Shown: one piece after another, positions 9,817 through 18,099 of the stretch
Position numbering within the stretch: the first letter of the stretch is position 1
How the letters are laid out: every line of letters starts with the position of its first letter
Origin: JACKII01 sp041687435
GTDB taxonomy: Bacteria; Pseudomonadota; Alphaproteobacteria; Bin95
Assembly (NCBI GenBank): GCA_041687435.1
Contig: JAWLBX010000011.1
Span: 1 to 64,000, forward strand
Length of the DNA stretch: 64,000 nt
Reading direction: 5' to 3'
Made by a program: the position numbers and the translations under genes
The notes under the pieces: model-generated
Database searches by the model: none
What the model saw: the letters and a program-made list of their open reading frames with translations, nothing else
Told to the model about the DNA's origin: nothing

Positions 9817-11064
9817 ATGGCCGAGCCAGTTCTGCCAGACGCCCCGCAGCGCGATGCGATGCTGCCCGAAGTGTTGGCGCAGCTGTTCGTTACCACACCC
9901 GAAGCCGAAGCGCTGATCAGCGGGGTGCGCGATGCATTATCATTGAAGAATGTCACCTGGCAGACCGCCGGGGCCAATATCGATGACGCGCTGGCTTATC
10001 TGGACGACGAAGAAAGCGGCCATATCCTGCTAATCGAAAAAGACCGATCGCTGCCTGATTTCATCACCGCTCTCGACGCACTGGCTGCCAAATGCGACCC
10101 GCAATCGCGTGTCTTTGTCATCGGCCGCGGCGATGACGAAGCGGACGCCATTGCTGCCTATCGCCGGATGATGGCGGTGGGCGTGACCGATTTCATCCTG
10201 CTGCCCGCCCGGCCCGCACGGCTGCATGGCAGCCTGCTGGATGCGTTCCTGTCCGAATCGCGCCCTAAGCTGGGCACCTCCACCGCCTTCATCAGCGCGG
10301 GCAGCGGCAGCGGCTCGTCCACGGTGGCCCAGAATGTGGGCTACGCGATAGCGGAGGTTTTGGGGCGGGATACTCTGTTGGCCGATCTTGATCCGCAATA
10401 CGGCACCCTGGCGATCAATTTCAACCTGACCAACCCGCGCGACCTGCTGGCGATCGAACACACCCCGGGCAGCATAGACCACCGGGTACTATGGCAGACC
10501 GCCGAGCGCATGGGGACGCACCTTAAGGTGTTGCCGACCCTGCCCGATCTTGAGCACGCGCCGGATATGGCCCGGTCGATTATCTGCTCGGTGTTGGAAA
10601 TTCCATACCAGCACGATGTTCACGTGGTGATCGACGCGCCCGACGCCTGGACCGACACCAAACGGGAATTGCTGCGGCGCGTGGATCGGCTGGTCATTGT
10701 GGCGGAGCCGACCCTGACAGGCGTGCAGAATGTAGAGAACACCAAGCGGGCGCTGGAACGGATGGAATGCGATCCGCAACACGTGTCGCTGGTGATCAAC
10801 CAAGCTCGGCAGCCCGGCCGGACCGAGGTACCCCTGAAGGAGATCGAAGCGGCAACCGGCTTCTCAGTGCTTGCCGTGCTGCCCTATGATGCCCGCCTTA
10901 TGGGCGAAGCCGAGGCGGCCGGTACCATACCGCTGGCAGTGTCGGAAAAGCGGCCGCTGGCGCGTGCGGTCATCGCATTGGCCCGTTCGCTGTCAGACCA
11001 GGGAGAGGACGATATACCGGGCCAGCTGACGCGTTTGTGGCGGCTGCTGCGGAAGTGGTGGTGA
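9817..11064 (+). CDS. cpaE: Pilus assembly protein CpaE/TadZ, MinD-like
   Basis: A 415-residue cytoplasmic localisation factor: an N-terminal atypical receiver-like domain (about 1-140) and a MinD/ParA-like ATPase domain (from about 150). The Walker A region reads AGSGSGSSTVAQN and lacks the signature lysines of MinD, a known feature of some TadZ proteins. The DLDPQYGTLAINF segment is conserved. TadZ places the Tad machine at a cell pole or site. AAGGAGAGAG six bases before ATG 9817 fixes the start, although the frame is open far upstream. The stop overlaps the next gene as TGATG. Confidence 0.92.
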   Translation: MAEPVLPDAPQRDAMLPEVLAQLFVTTPEAEALISGVRDALSLKNVTWQTAGANIDDALAYLDDEESGHILLIEKDRSLPDFITALDALAAKCDPQSRVFVIGRGDDEADAIAAYRRMMAVGVTDFILLPARPARLHGSLLDAFLSESRPKLGTSTAFISAGSGSGSSTVAQNVGYAIAEVLGRDTLLADLDPQYGTLAINFNLTNPRDLLAIEHTPGSIDHRVLWQTAERMGTHLKVLPTLPDLEHAPDMARSIICSVLEIPYQHDVHVVIDAPDAWTDTKRELLRRVDRLVIVAEPTLTGVQNVENTKRALERMECDPQHVSLVINQARQPGRTEVPLKEIEAATGFSVLAVLPYDARLMGEAEAAGTIPLAVSEKRPLARAVIALARSLSDQGEDDIPGQLTRLWRLLRKWW

Positions 11065-11519
11065 TGCGTCCCCGCGGCGTGGTCGGCACGGCGAGCGTGG
11101 AATTCGCGCTGGTGCTGCCAATGCTGCTGGTGCTGGTGCTGGGCACGGTGGAGATGGGTTTCATGATCCTGTCACATGCGAGCATGAATACGACCATGAG
11201 CCGCGTGCCGGACCTTGCGCGGCGCGCCACCGATACGGCCGACCTGCAGGCCCGGCTGGATGCGCTTGCGCAGTTGCGGCTGGGGCTGGGGCTGGCGCAG
11301 GTCAGTTTCGATCCGGTTACGGAGTTCTGCGCCTGCCCGGCGGATGCGGCGCACGGACTGGCCGCGCGCACGTCCTGCCCCATGCGCTGCGATGGCGATG
11401 CGCAGGCCCTGCGCCTTTACGCCGTGACGGGCCGGGTGCGCGTGCCCAGCCTGATCCCTGGCGGCGATTCGGACAGCGGGCACAGCCTTGCTGCACAGCT
11501 TACGGTACTGGGCCAGTGA
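11064..11519 (+). CDS. TadE-like pseudopilin
   Basis: A 151-residue bitopic protein with the TadE signature near the N-terminus: GTASVEFALVLPMLLVLVLG, a Glu-containing membrane helix cut by prepilin peptidase. The C-terminal ectodomain has a Cys-rich stretch (EFCACPADA, TSCPMRCDGD) that may form disulphides. I chose ATG 11064, overlapping the cpaE stop, over GTG 11037, which lies inside cpaE. Pseudopilins of this type are needed for pilus initiation in Aggregatibacter Tad. Confidence 0.85.
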   Translation: MRPRGVVGTASVEFALVLPMLLVLVLGTVEMGFMILSHASMNTTMSRVPDLARRATDTADLQARLDALAQLRLGLGLAQVSFDPVTEFCACPADAAHGLAARTSCPMRCDGDAQALRLYAVTGRVRVPSLIPGGDSDSGHSLAAQLTVLGQ

Positions 11520-11911
11520 AACCCATCGCCCGCCTCGCAGCGGATCTTCCGGGCCGCTCGGGAGCGGCGGCAGTAGAATTCGCGCTGGTCGTGGTGCCGT
11601 TCCTGATAATCGTGTTCGGTCTGCTTCAGGTCGGCTTCACCTATGCCGTGATGGCCACGCTGAACGAGGCAGCCACCGAAACCGCCCGCGCCCTGCAACT
11701 GTCCTTTCCGGACAGCACGCCCACGCCCGCGGACGCCCTGCGGGAAGCGCGGGCGCGCTTCAAAGGGCCCAACCCGGCGCGTTTGACCGTGGAACTGGAA
11801 CCCTCGGATGCGGGCCAGATTCTACGGTTGGGCTATGACGTTCCGCTGCTGCTGCCGATCCTGGACTGGGACGTGTCACACTTGCAAGCCGAAGCGCTAG
11901 TAGACCCATGA
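11516..11911 (+). CDS. tadE: TadE-like pseudopilin, second copy
   Basis: A 131-residue protein beginning with GTG inside the upstream stop (GTGA overlap). SGAAAVEFALVVVPFLIIVFG is a textbook TadE processing and membrane motif, followed by FTYAVMATLNEAATETARALQ. The ectodomain is shorter than that of its neighbour and lacks the cysteines. TadE and TadF usually occur as a pair, and this may be either; it is the closer match to TadE. Confidence 0.88.
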   Translation: MKPIARLAADLPGRSGAAAVEFALVVVPFLIIVFGLLQVGFTYAVMATLNEAATETARALQLSFPDSTPTPADALREARARFKGPNPARLTVELEPSDAGQILRLGYDVPLLLPILDWDVSHLQAEALVDP

Positions 11912-12399
11912 GCGCCGTGGCAGGCCTTGCTGCGCCACTGGCGCTCTGCCTGGTCACGGTCATCGCACTGTGGGCGGCGGCAGTGGATTTCCTATACATG
12001 CGCATCCCCAACGGCGTGCATGTGGCGCTGGCGGCGGTGTTTGCAGTGCTCGTGCTGCCAGGCCTGCCTTGGACCGAGACCGCCGCACGGCTGGGTGTGG
12101 CCGCGGCGGTGTTCGGTATCGGACTGGCGCTTTACGCGCGCGGCCTGCTGGGTGCAGGCGACGTGAAATACCTGGCGGCGGCCGCTCTCTTCGTGCCGGC
12201 CGCACCGGAGGTGGTGCTGGCTTGGCTGGTGCTGATAACGATGGCGGGGCTGCCGGTCTTCGCGCTGCATCGGCTGGTAGGGCTGGCCGCCGCGGGCGGG
12301 CGGTTTCCGAGCTTTTCCGAAGCCGGCTATTTTCCCTATGGCCCGGCGATTTCGATCGGTCTGGTGACGATGCTGATCCTGACCGGCGCGCCGGGTTGA
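11908..12399 (+). CDS. cpaA: Prepilin peptidase CpaA (A24 family)
   Basis: A 163-residue inner-membrane aspartyl protease that cleaves Flp and TadE/F leader peptides. One catalytic Asp lies in AAVDFLYMRIPN at the end of the first helix, the other in GAGDVKYLAA. FPYGPAISIG near the C-terminus is the conserved last-helix motif. It lacks the N-methyltransferase domain of PilD, as expected for CpaA/TadV. The ATG overlaps the preceding stop (ATGA), so production is coupled to the pseudopilins it processes. Confidence 0.93.
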   Translation: MSAVAGLAAPLALCLVTVIALWAAAVDFLYMRIPNGVHVALAAVFAVLVLPGLPWTETAARLGVAAAVFGIGLALYARGLLGAGDVKYLAAAALFVPAAPEVVLAWLVLITMAGLPVFALHRLVGLAAAGGRFPSFSEAGYFPYGPAISIGLVTMLILTGAPG

Positions 12400-12407
12400 G
12401 GGAGGGG

Positions 12408-13706
12408 ATGGGCATGCCGGGATTTATGCGCAACACGGGCGGGGCGGTGGCGGTGCTGACCGCGCTGCTGCTGCCGGTACTGATCGGTATTGCTGCCTGG
12501 GCAATCGACGCCTCATTGCTGCTTTACCGGCAGGAGCGGTTGCAGGTCGCCGCCGACATCGCGGCCCGCGCCGGGGCGGAACTGTTGCGCCGGGGCGGAA
12601 GCGAAGCGCAGGCGATCGCCTTTGCGCGGCGCATTGCCGAGGATAATGCCGGAGCCAGGGCCGGAACCGCGCCGGAAGTGACGGTGACGATCCCGCAGCC
12701 CACCCGCGTCGAAGTCGAGGCCAGCCTGGCGGTGGAGCGGCTCTTCTCGCGCATTTTCGGGCAAGGCGACTCCCGGGTGTGGGCCGGGGCGGTGGCAGTG
12801 TTCGATCCCGGCGCAACGGCAGAGACCTGCCTTCATCTCGACGACCCGCGGGCGCAGCGGGCGCTTCGGTTGCGGAATGACAGCCGCCTGACGCTGGAGG
12901 GCTGCGCCGCTGCGGTCGCCTCCAGCCATGGCCGCGCCGTCGTGCTGATGCGCGATGCCCGTCTGCAGGCGACTTGCCTGAACGTGGCCGGAGGGATTTC
13001 GGGCAGCGCGCAGATTACACTCACCGAATGCCCAGAGCCACGCACCGGCGTATCCGTCCCTGCGCCGCCGGGGAGCGTAGCCCCGCCGCGGCCCACCGGC
13101 CCTTGTGACGACAGCAGGGGTGACGAAAAGGGCAAGGACAAGAAGGATGATAAGGGCAAGAAGGACAAAGGCGACGATGATCGAGACATTACGCCCGACC
13201 GTTTGCAGCCGGTCGGCCGCAACCCCTCCGGGCTGGCGCAGATCCGCTTCTGCGACGGACTCAAGATCGAACGGGACACGGTCGGAGGCGCGGGACTCTA
13301 CTTCATCTCCGGGGGAGATCTGGAGATCGAAAACGGCGCGACGCTCGATCTGGGGCCGGGCGCGGTAATCGTGCTGATGGACGATGCCGAGATCGATATG
13401 GACGAGGGCGCCACGCTGCGGATGGTGGCGCCGGACAGCGGCCCGTTGGACGGAATCGCGGTCATCGCCGGGCACGACCGCGAAACCCGCGAGACCCAGA
13501 AGCATGACCTCGGCGTGTTGGAAATCGAAGGCGCGCTGCTGCTGCCCGGCGAAGAGATCACCGTCACGGGACAAGGCGCGGACCCGCACTGCACCCGCAT
13601 CGAAGCGGGACGGTTAGAGATGGACCGCGACGCGCGGCTCGCCATCCGATGCGACGGCGGAGCGGGTGCCCCGGCGGGGCAGATACGGCTGTTGCCGGAT
13701 CCGTAA
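12408..13706 (+). CDS. tadG: TadG-like protein with charged linker and beta-rich C-terminus
   Basis: A 432-residue protein. The N-terminus carries the TadG/TadE-type helix (NTGGAVAVLTALLLPVLIGIAAWAID) and a Tad-domain region to about residue 145. A Pro-rich stretch and a strongly charged Lys/Asp/Gly linker at about 240-261 follow. From about 285 to 425 there are short repeating strands of hydrophobic-Gly-Asp character (GGDLEIENGATLDLG, MDDAEIDMDEGATLRM, LGVLEIEGALLLPG) that suggest a beta-solenoid. It may be a surface-exposed or pilus-tip component. The start could also be ATG 12414. It converges with tadC, with 7 bp between them. Confidence 0.8.
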   Translation: MGMPGFMRNTGGAVAVLTALLLPVLIGIAAWAIDASLLLYRQERLQVAADIAARAGAELLRRGGSEAQAIAFARRIAEDNAGARAGTAPEVTVTIPQPTRVEVEASLAVERLFSRIFGQGDSRVWAGAVAVFDPGATAETCLHLDDPRAQRALRLRNDSRLTLEGCAAAVASSHGRAVVLMRDARLQATCLNVAGGISGSAQITLTECPEPRTGVSVPAPPGSVAPPRPTGPCDDSRGDEKGKDKKDDKGKKDKGDDDRDITPDRLQPVGRNPSGLAQIRFCDGLKIERDTVGGAGLYFISGGDLEIENGATLDLGPGAVIVLMDDAEIDMDEGATLRMVAPDSGPLDGIAVIAGHDRETRETQKHDLGVLEIEGALLLPGEEITVTGQGADPHCTRIEAGRLEMDRDARLAIRCDGGAGAPAGQIRLLPDP

Positions 13707-13713
13707 GGCAAGA

Positions 13714-14679
13714 TCAAAACAGAGTCCCGAGGCGGAAGGCCACCGGGGCAAGAATCACAATCAGCAGCGCGGGCAGGAAAAACAGGATCATCGGCACGGT
13801 CAGCTTGGCGGGCAGGCTTGCGGCCTTCTTCTCGATCTCGATGCGCCGCTTCCGGCGCTGCTCGCGAGCCATGGCGTTCAGCAGGTTGGCCAGCGGCAGG
13901 CCCTTCTGGTCGGCCTGAATCAGCGCGGTAACCAGATCCTGTACTTCGACGAGGGGGCAACGCCGGCTGATGTTCTGCAGTGCGCGGACGCGTTCGCCGA
14001 AATAGATCAACTCCGCCGTCAGCACCGTCAGCTCATGCGCCAGATCGATGGCCTTGTGTCCAAGAAGATCGCGGATACGCAACAGCGCGGTCTCCAGCGT
14101 CAGCCCGGCGCCGATGGTCAACGCGAGCAGATCCAGAAGATCCGGCCAGTCCTTGCGCAGCGCAGCCATGCGCTTGTCGGTCCGGTTACGCCGGTAGATC
14201 AGTGGCGCGGTCAGCCCCAGCAATGCGCCCCCTGCTGCGCCAAGCACCACACCCTGGCGCAGCGGCAGCATGTCGGCGGCATAGGCCAGCATCACCAGGA
14301 TGCCGAGCCCTGCGCCGGCCGGCACCAGGACGATTCGCCAGACGATCCACCAGGCCGGGGCTGCCGCGCCGTAGAACCCCGCGCGCCACATCTTTAGCGC
14401 CAGCGTATTATCCGCCTGCGCGCCACGGCCCCGCGTTTGCGCGCGGCGGTTCAGCAGGTGCTGGGCCAGCCGAATCGCCAAGGGCGGACGGGCGGCAGCC
14501 GCTTCCCGTGCACCCTCTTCGTCCGCGGTCAGTTCACGGACGCGGCCGCGCAGGCGCTGCATCCTGCTCTGCCGCGTCAGAATGAAGATCAACCCTAGCG
14601 CCAGCGCCACCCAGAACAGCAGTGCCGCCGTCCGCGACGCCGGATCTTGCAACAACAGCACAGCCAACAGGTCAGCCAT
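13714..14679 (-). CDS. tadC: Tad inner-membrane platform protein TadC
   Basis: A 321-residue member of the GspF/TadC family. The GspF domain is marked by WPDLLDLLALTIGAGLTLETAL and by ALIQADQKGLPLANLLNAMA, flanked by two membrane helices at each end. TadB and TadC form the inner-membrane platform that couples the CpaF motor to pilin assembly. The ATG overlaps the end of tadB by 8 bases. Last gene of the minus-strand operon flp-cpaF-tadB-tadC. Confidence 0.94.
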   Translation of the reverse strand: MADLLAVLLLQDPASRTAALLFWVALALGLIFILTRQSRMQRLRGRVRELTADEEGAREAAAARPPLAIRLAQHLLNRRAQTRGRGAQADNTLALKMWRAGFYGAAAPAWWIVWRIVLVPAGAGLGILVMLAYAADMLPLRQGVVLGAAGGALLGLTAPLIYRRNRTDKRMAALRKDWPDLLDLLALTIGAGLTLETALLRIRDLLGHKAIDLAHELTVLTAELIYFGERVRALQNISRRCPLVEVQDLVTALIQADQKGLPLANLLNAMAREQRRKRRIEIEKKAASLPAKLTVPMILFFLPALLIVILAPVAFRLGTLF

Positions 14680-15631
14680 CGAACTTCGCCATCTCGCGCA
14701 TCACCAACGTGCCCAGCACCACCATTCCTGCGGCGCTGGCCAAGGCAATCTGCCCCTTCAGCGTGTAGAACAGTACGCCAACGAAATCGGGCTGTACCAA
14801 TGACAGCATCACCAGCACCACCACCGGCAGCGAGCCGATGATCGCCGCCGAGGCCCGCGCTTCCTGCCCAGCGATGACGATCTTGTCGGCCAGCGCGGCG
14901 CGCGCTTCGGTGGTTTCGGTCAGGTTCTCCAGGGCGGTGACGATGCTGCCGCCGGTTTCGGTCTGGATGGCGACGATCAGCGCGAAGAACTCGGCCGCAT
15001 CGAAGGGCAGGCGCAACGCCATGCGCTGGCAGGCGTCAGGCAGGGTCAGCCCGATCGCCTCATCGTTCAGGATGCGGGCAAATTCGGTGCGCAGCGGGTC
15101 TGGACCTTCGGCGGCGACAAGCTGCATCGCGTCCTGCAGCGTCAGTCCGCTTTGCAAGGTGCGCACCATCGTGCCCAGTACGCCCGGGAACTGCTGCTCG
15201 GCGCGTTTCATCCGCGCCGCCAGCCGCCGCCGCCCCACCAATAGCGTCAGGCCCGGCACCAGAACCGCCGCGCCCAGAACGGCCAGCAGCGCAGGCAACC
15301 CCACGGCCAGCCCCAGCCCCGCCGCGGCGGCGACCGCAAGGCCAAGTAGCAATGCCAGCCGCCTCGGCCCGGTTTCGAACCCATTGGCAAGCAGCCAGCG
15401 CCGCGCGCGCCCCTGCCCATCGCCGATCCTGTTCTCGATCTTGCGCAGCCGCGCCGTGTCGACTGCCGGTGATATCCCATGCACCCGCTCCGCCGCGCCA
15501 GCCCGCCGCGCGCGCAACCGCTGCACCAGCATCCGGCGGCGGCGGCCAAGCGTCATCAGTCCAAACGCAGCAGCCGCGACCGCAAAGACCAGCAATGCGG
15601 TGGCCAGCGGCCAATGCTCCGCCGCGCTCAC
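14672..15631 (-). CDS. tadB: Tad inner-membrane platform protein TadB
   Basis: A 319-residue GspF-domain membrane protein, paralogous to TadC. FPGVLGTMVRTLQSGLTLQDAMQ and FFALIVAIQTETGGSIVTALENL are the conserved halves of the GspF fold. Membrane helices lie near residues 10-28, 95-130 and at the C-terminus. It starts with GTG overlapping the cpaF stop (GTGA). It works with TadC as the assembly platform. Confidence 0.94.
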   Translation of the reverse strand: MSAAEHWPLATALLVFAVAAAAFGLMTLGRRRRMLVQRLRARRAGAAERVHGISPAVDTARLRKIENRIGDGQGRARRWLLANGFETGPRRLALLLGLAVAAAAGLGLAVGLPALLAVLGAAVLVPGLTLLVGRRRLAARMKRAEQQFPGVLGTMVRTLQSGLTLQDAMQLVAAEGPDPLRTEFARILNDEAIGLTLPDACQRMALRLPFDAAEFFALIVAIQTETGGSIVTALENLTETTEARAALADKIVIAGQEARASAAIIGSLPVVVLVMLSLVQPDFVGVLFYTLKGQIALASAAGMVVLGTLVMREMAKFDG

Positions 15632-16995
15632 AGTTCTTCAAGAGCGCGCTCGATCCGCGCCTGCGTGCCATGGTATTCCGCCTTTTGGCGCGCCACGCCC
15701 ACCAATCCCTCGCCGCGCACATGGCGCCCGCCGATCTTGCCCGGTCCTTCGCCCTCTACCTGAATCTCGAAACTGAAAAGCGGGGCCAGCACGATGCGGT
15801 CCTCCTCCAGACCGGCAATCTGCGAGGCGGCGGTGATCTTGCGGCTGCCGTCGCGCAGGCGTGACGCCTGCACAATCACATCCACCGCGGAAGCCGCCAT
15901 CTCGCGGATGGTTGCGGTCCTGAGCGACGGGTAGCCCATGGTCACCATCGATTCGAGCCGCGATAGCGCCTCTTGCGGGGAATTGGCGTGCAGCGTGCCC
16001 ATCGACCCGTCATGCCCGGTGTTCATCGCCTGCAACAGATCGAACGCCTCGGGCCCGCGCACCTCGCCCACAATGATCCGGTCGGGGCGCATCCGCAGGC
16101 AGTTCTTCACCAGATCGCGCATGGTGATGGCGCCCTCGCCCTCCAGGTTGGGCGGGCGCGTCTCCAGGTTGATGACGTGGGGCTGTTGCAATTGCAGTTC
16201 GGCAGTGTCCTCGCAGGTGATGACCCGCTCGCCGGGATCGATGAAGGCAGAGAGACAGTTGAGCAGTGTCGTCTTGCCCGATCCGGTGCCGCCCGAGATC
16301 AGAATGTTGCAGCCGCTTTTGGCCAGCGCGGACAGCACCGTCGCCGCCGGCGGCGGCAGGCTTTCCCATCGCACCAGATCGTCGAGCGTCAGTTTTTCAC
16401 GGCGGAAGCGCCGGATCGTCAGCGTCGCCCCGCCCAGGCTGAGCGGCGGCGCGATCACGTTCACCCGCGAGCCGTCCGCCAGACGCGCGTCGCAGATCGG
16501 GCTGGATTCGTCGACGCGCCGCCCGACCCGCGCCACGATGCGCTGGCATACATTCATCAGATGGCGTTCATCGCGAAAATGAATGTCGGTCTTTTCGATC
16601 CGGCCTTCGGTCTCGATGAAGACATTATGCGGGCCGTTGACCATGATGTCGGCGATATCGTCCCGCGCGAGCAGCCGTTCCAGCGGGCCATAGCCCAGCA
16701 TCTCGTCGCAGATATCGTCGAGCATGTGCTCTTCGGCCGCAGCCGACAGGACGATCTGGTCCTGACGCAGAATAGTCCGGATCTCGGCCTGAATGAACAA
16801 CCGCCCATCGGCGACGGACATGTCAAGCAGGCTCGCGGCATCCACCGTGGAAATCAGACGGTCGAAAACCGCCATGCGCTTTTCGCGGTAAGACGGATCG
16901 GACGGATCGAACCCGGCGGCACGGCTCCGATCCGCATCGGAGCGCGCGCCCGGGCCGTCCTGACCGGTGCCGGTTTCCTTACGCCCGAAGGGCAT
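15628..16995 (-). CDS. cpaF: Tad secretion ATPase CpaF/TadA
   Basis: A 455-residue hexameric ATPase that powers Flp pilus extension and, in characterised systems, retraction. After an N-terminal domain of about 160 residues come Walker A (ISGGTGSGKTTLLN), the Asp box (CEDTAELQLQQPHV), Walker B (PDRIIVGEVRGPEAFDLL) and the His box (GSMGTLHANSP). Length is normal for the family. It starts 93 bp after flp on the same strand. The gap contains only a short hairpin (TCCGT-AACG-ACGGA) that may lower expression relative to the abundant pilin. Confidence 0.97.
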   Translation of the reverse strand: MPFGRKETGTGQDGPGARSDADRSRAAGFDPSDPSYREKRMAVFDRLISTVDAASLLDMSVADGRLFIQAEIRTILRQDQIVLSAAAEEHMLDDICDEMLGYGPLERLLARDDIADIMVNGPHNVFIETEGRIEKTDIHFRDERHLMNVCQRIVARVGRRVDESSPICDARLADGSRVNVIAPPLSLGGATLTIRRFRREKLTLDDLVRWESLPPPAATVLSALAKSGCNILISGGTGSGKTTLLNCLSAFIDPGERVITCEDTAELQLQQPHVINLETRPPNLEGEGAITMRDLVKNCLRMRPDRIIVGEVRGPEAFDLLQAMNTGHDGSMGTLHANSPQEALSRLESMVTMGYPSLRTATIREMAASAVDVIVQASRLRDGSRKITAASQIAGLEEDRIVLAPLFSFEIQVEGEGPGKIGGRHVRGEGLVGVARQKAEYHGTQARIERALEEL

Positions 16996-17088
16996 GTGAT
17001 CCCCTCCGGGCGTTATCCTCCCGCATCGGCCAGTGCCAGGCGACTCCGTCGTTACGGAAGCGCGCCATGCTTCACTGCAGACCGCGCA

Positions 17089-17277
17089 TTAGTCGGGGTT
17101 TTTCAGGGTTTCCGTCACGCCGCCGAACAACTCGTTCAACTCGTCACCAAGAAGGAAGACAGCGGCCGCGATGGCAACGGCAATGCCTGCCGCGATGAGG
17201 CCGTATTCGATCGCGGTTGCGCCGCGGGTATCGGCGCGGAAGGTTTCGAAGAAACAGAAGGCTTTGAGAAACGGCAT
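17089..17277 (-). CDS. flp: Major Flp-type pilin
   Basis: A 62-residue Flp prepilin. The leader ends at Gly19 (DTRG) and the mature protein starts ATAIEYGLIAAGIAV, with Glu at mature position 5 as required for CpaA processing and assembly. The mature pilin is about 43 residues, typical for Flp. ATG 17277 has AGGAGAG seven bases upstream; a longer frame to 17352 has no support. First gene of flp-cpaF-tadB-tadC. A perfect FNR/FixK-type box lies about 110 bp upstream. Confidence 0.95.
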   Translation of the reverse strand: MPFLKAFCFFETFRADTRGATAIEYGLIAAGIAVAIAAAVFLLGDELNELFGGVTETLKNPD

Positions 17278-17351
17278 GTGAACTCTCCTAATTATGCAGC
17301 ACGTATGGAGCCTGCCACGCGATCTGCGAGGCATTTTCCTCTCAACACACA

Positions 17352-17360
17352 ACTATAATG
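17352..17360 (-). promoter_or_regulatory. Candidate -10 element of flp
   Basis: Read on the minus strand this is CATTATAGT, offering CATTAT or TATAGT as the -10 hexamer. Either would put the transcription start near 17345-17348, about 70 bp before the flp start codon. The FNR-type box would then be centred near -42 to -45, the class II activator position that replaces a -35 element. Confidence 0.45.
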
Positions 17361-17383
17361 CGATAATATGGTTATGAAAATCC

Positions 17384-17397
17384 TTGATTTGGATCAA
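17384..17397. promoter_or_regulatory. Perfect FNR/FixK/Anr-type box
   Basis: TTGAT-TTGG-ATCAA matches the consensus TTGAT-N4-ATCAA at every defined position. It lies 107 bp upstream of flp and 206 bp upstream of tadD. Spacing to the candidate flp -10 fits class II activation, which would make Tad pilus production respond to oxygen or nitrogen oxides through an FNR-family regulator. None is encoded in this window. Confidence 0.65.
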
Positions 17398-17603
17398 GGT
17401 GAGCGAACAGGGTGGTGAACTGAACACGCAAGTCGCCCGGACTGTCAGGCCCCCGGGAGGGTCAGGCCGCAGAACTGCTTGGACCAGGCCAGGCCGCCGG
17501 AAGTCCCAGCGTGGCAAGGCAGGTCGTAACGGCATGGCTTCCTTCCACCTTCGCATTCCTGTAATGAAAGGTCGTCCGGCTGACGGGCGTACGGGCAGAC
17601 AAG

Positions 17604-18098
17604 ATGCATGACACCCGACACAAGAAACGTTCCGGCTGGGTGTGGTCCAAGCGCCGCGCCGCCGTATTGGCATTCGCCGCCGTGCTGGGCGGCTGCCAGG
17701 CGACGGTCCCGCATATGACACCCCTACAGGACTCAGACGCGCTGTCGCGCGGGATGACACTTTTGCGCATGGCGCGTTATTCGGATGCCTATACGCAATT
17801 CAACGCCATGCGCCCTTTCGATACCGGCAATCCCGACGCGTTGAGCGGGCTGGCCATCGCCGCCGACATGACAGGCAACCAGCAGCAGGCCAGCCGCGCC
17901 TATGAGGCGCTGGCCAATGTGGAGCGGAACACAGCAGCCTTCTATAATAATCGCGGCTATTCGCGAATGTTGAATGGTGAGTTGCAGGCTGCCTACGGCG
18001 ATCTGACCCGCGCCGCCGCGCTGGCCCCGAAGAACGAGAAGATCCGCAACAACCTGCGCATGCTGCGCGCGGTGCTGCCGCGCAGGGGAGAGTTCTAG
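17604..18098 (+). CDS. tadD: TadD-like TPR lipoprotein
   Basis: A 164-residue lipoprotein. The leader ends in a lipobox (LGGC, Cys31). TPR-like helical pairs follow: SDAYTQFNAMRPFDTGNPDALSG (written in part), GNQQQASRAYEALANV and AFYNNRGYSRMLNGELQAAYGDL. In Tad systems TadD helps the outer-membrane secretin fold, much as PilF does for type IV pili. The stop is directly followed by the cpaC ATG, so the two are co-transcribed. It is short, with two or three TPRs. Confidence 0.85.
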   Translation: MHDTRHKKRSGWVWSKRRAAVLAFAAVLGGCQATVPHMTPLQDSDALSRGMTLLRMARYSDAYTQFNAMRPFDTGNPDALSGLAIAADMTGNQQQASRAYEALANVERNTAAFYNNRGYSRMLNGELQAAYGDLTRAAALAPKNEKIRNNLRMLRAVLPRRGEF

Positions 18099-18099
18099 G

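Larger units (their letters stand above)
17278..17603. other. 326-bp divergent promoter region between flp and tadD
   Basis: No gene is visible here. The flp-proximal 120 bp are AT-rich and hold the candidate flp promoter and FNR box listed separately. The tadD-proximal 200 bp are GC-rich, with a leader starting near GGGCGTACGGGCAGACAAG. I see no clear tadD promoter hexamers. Confidence 0.6.

Noticed and set aside
13513..13589. Possible antisense gene over the TadG-like C-terminus (frame 12513-13589)
   Set aside because: Composition of a shadow frame; the plus-strand gene has a TadG helix and operon context.
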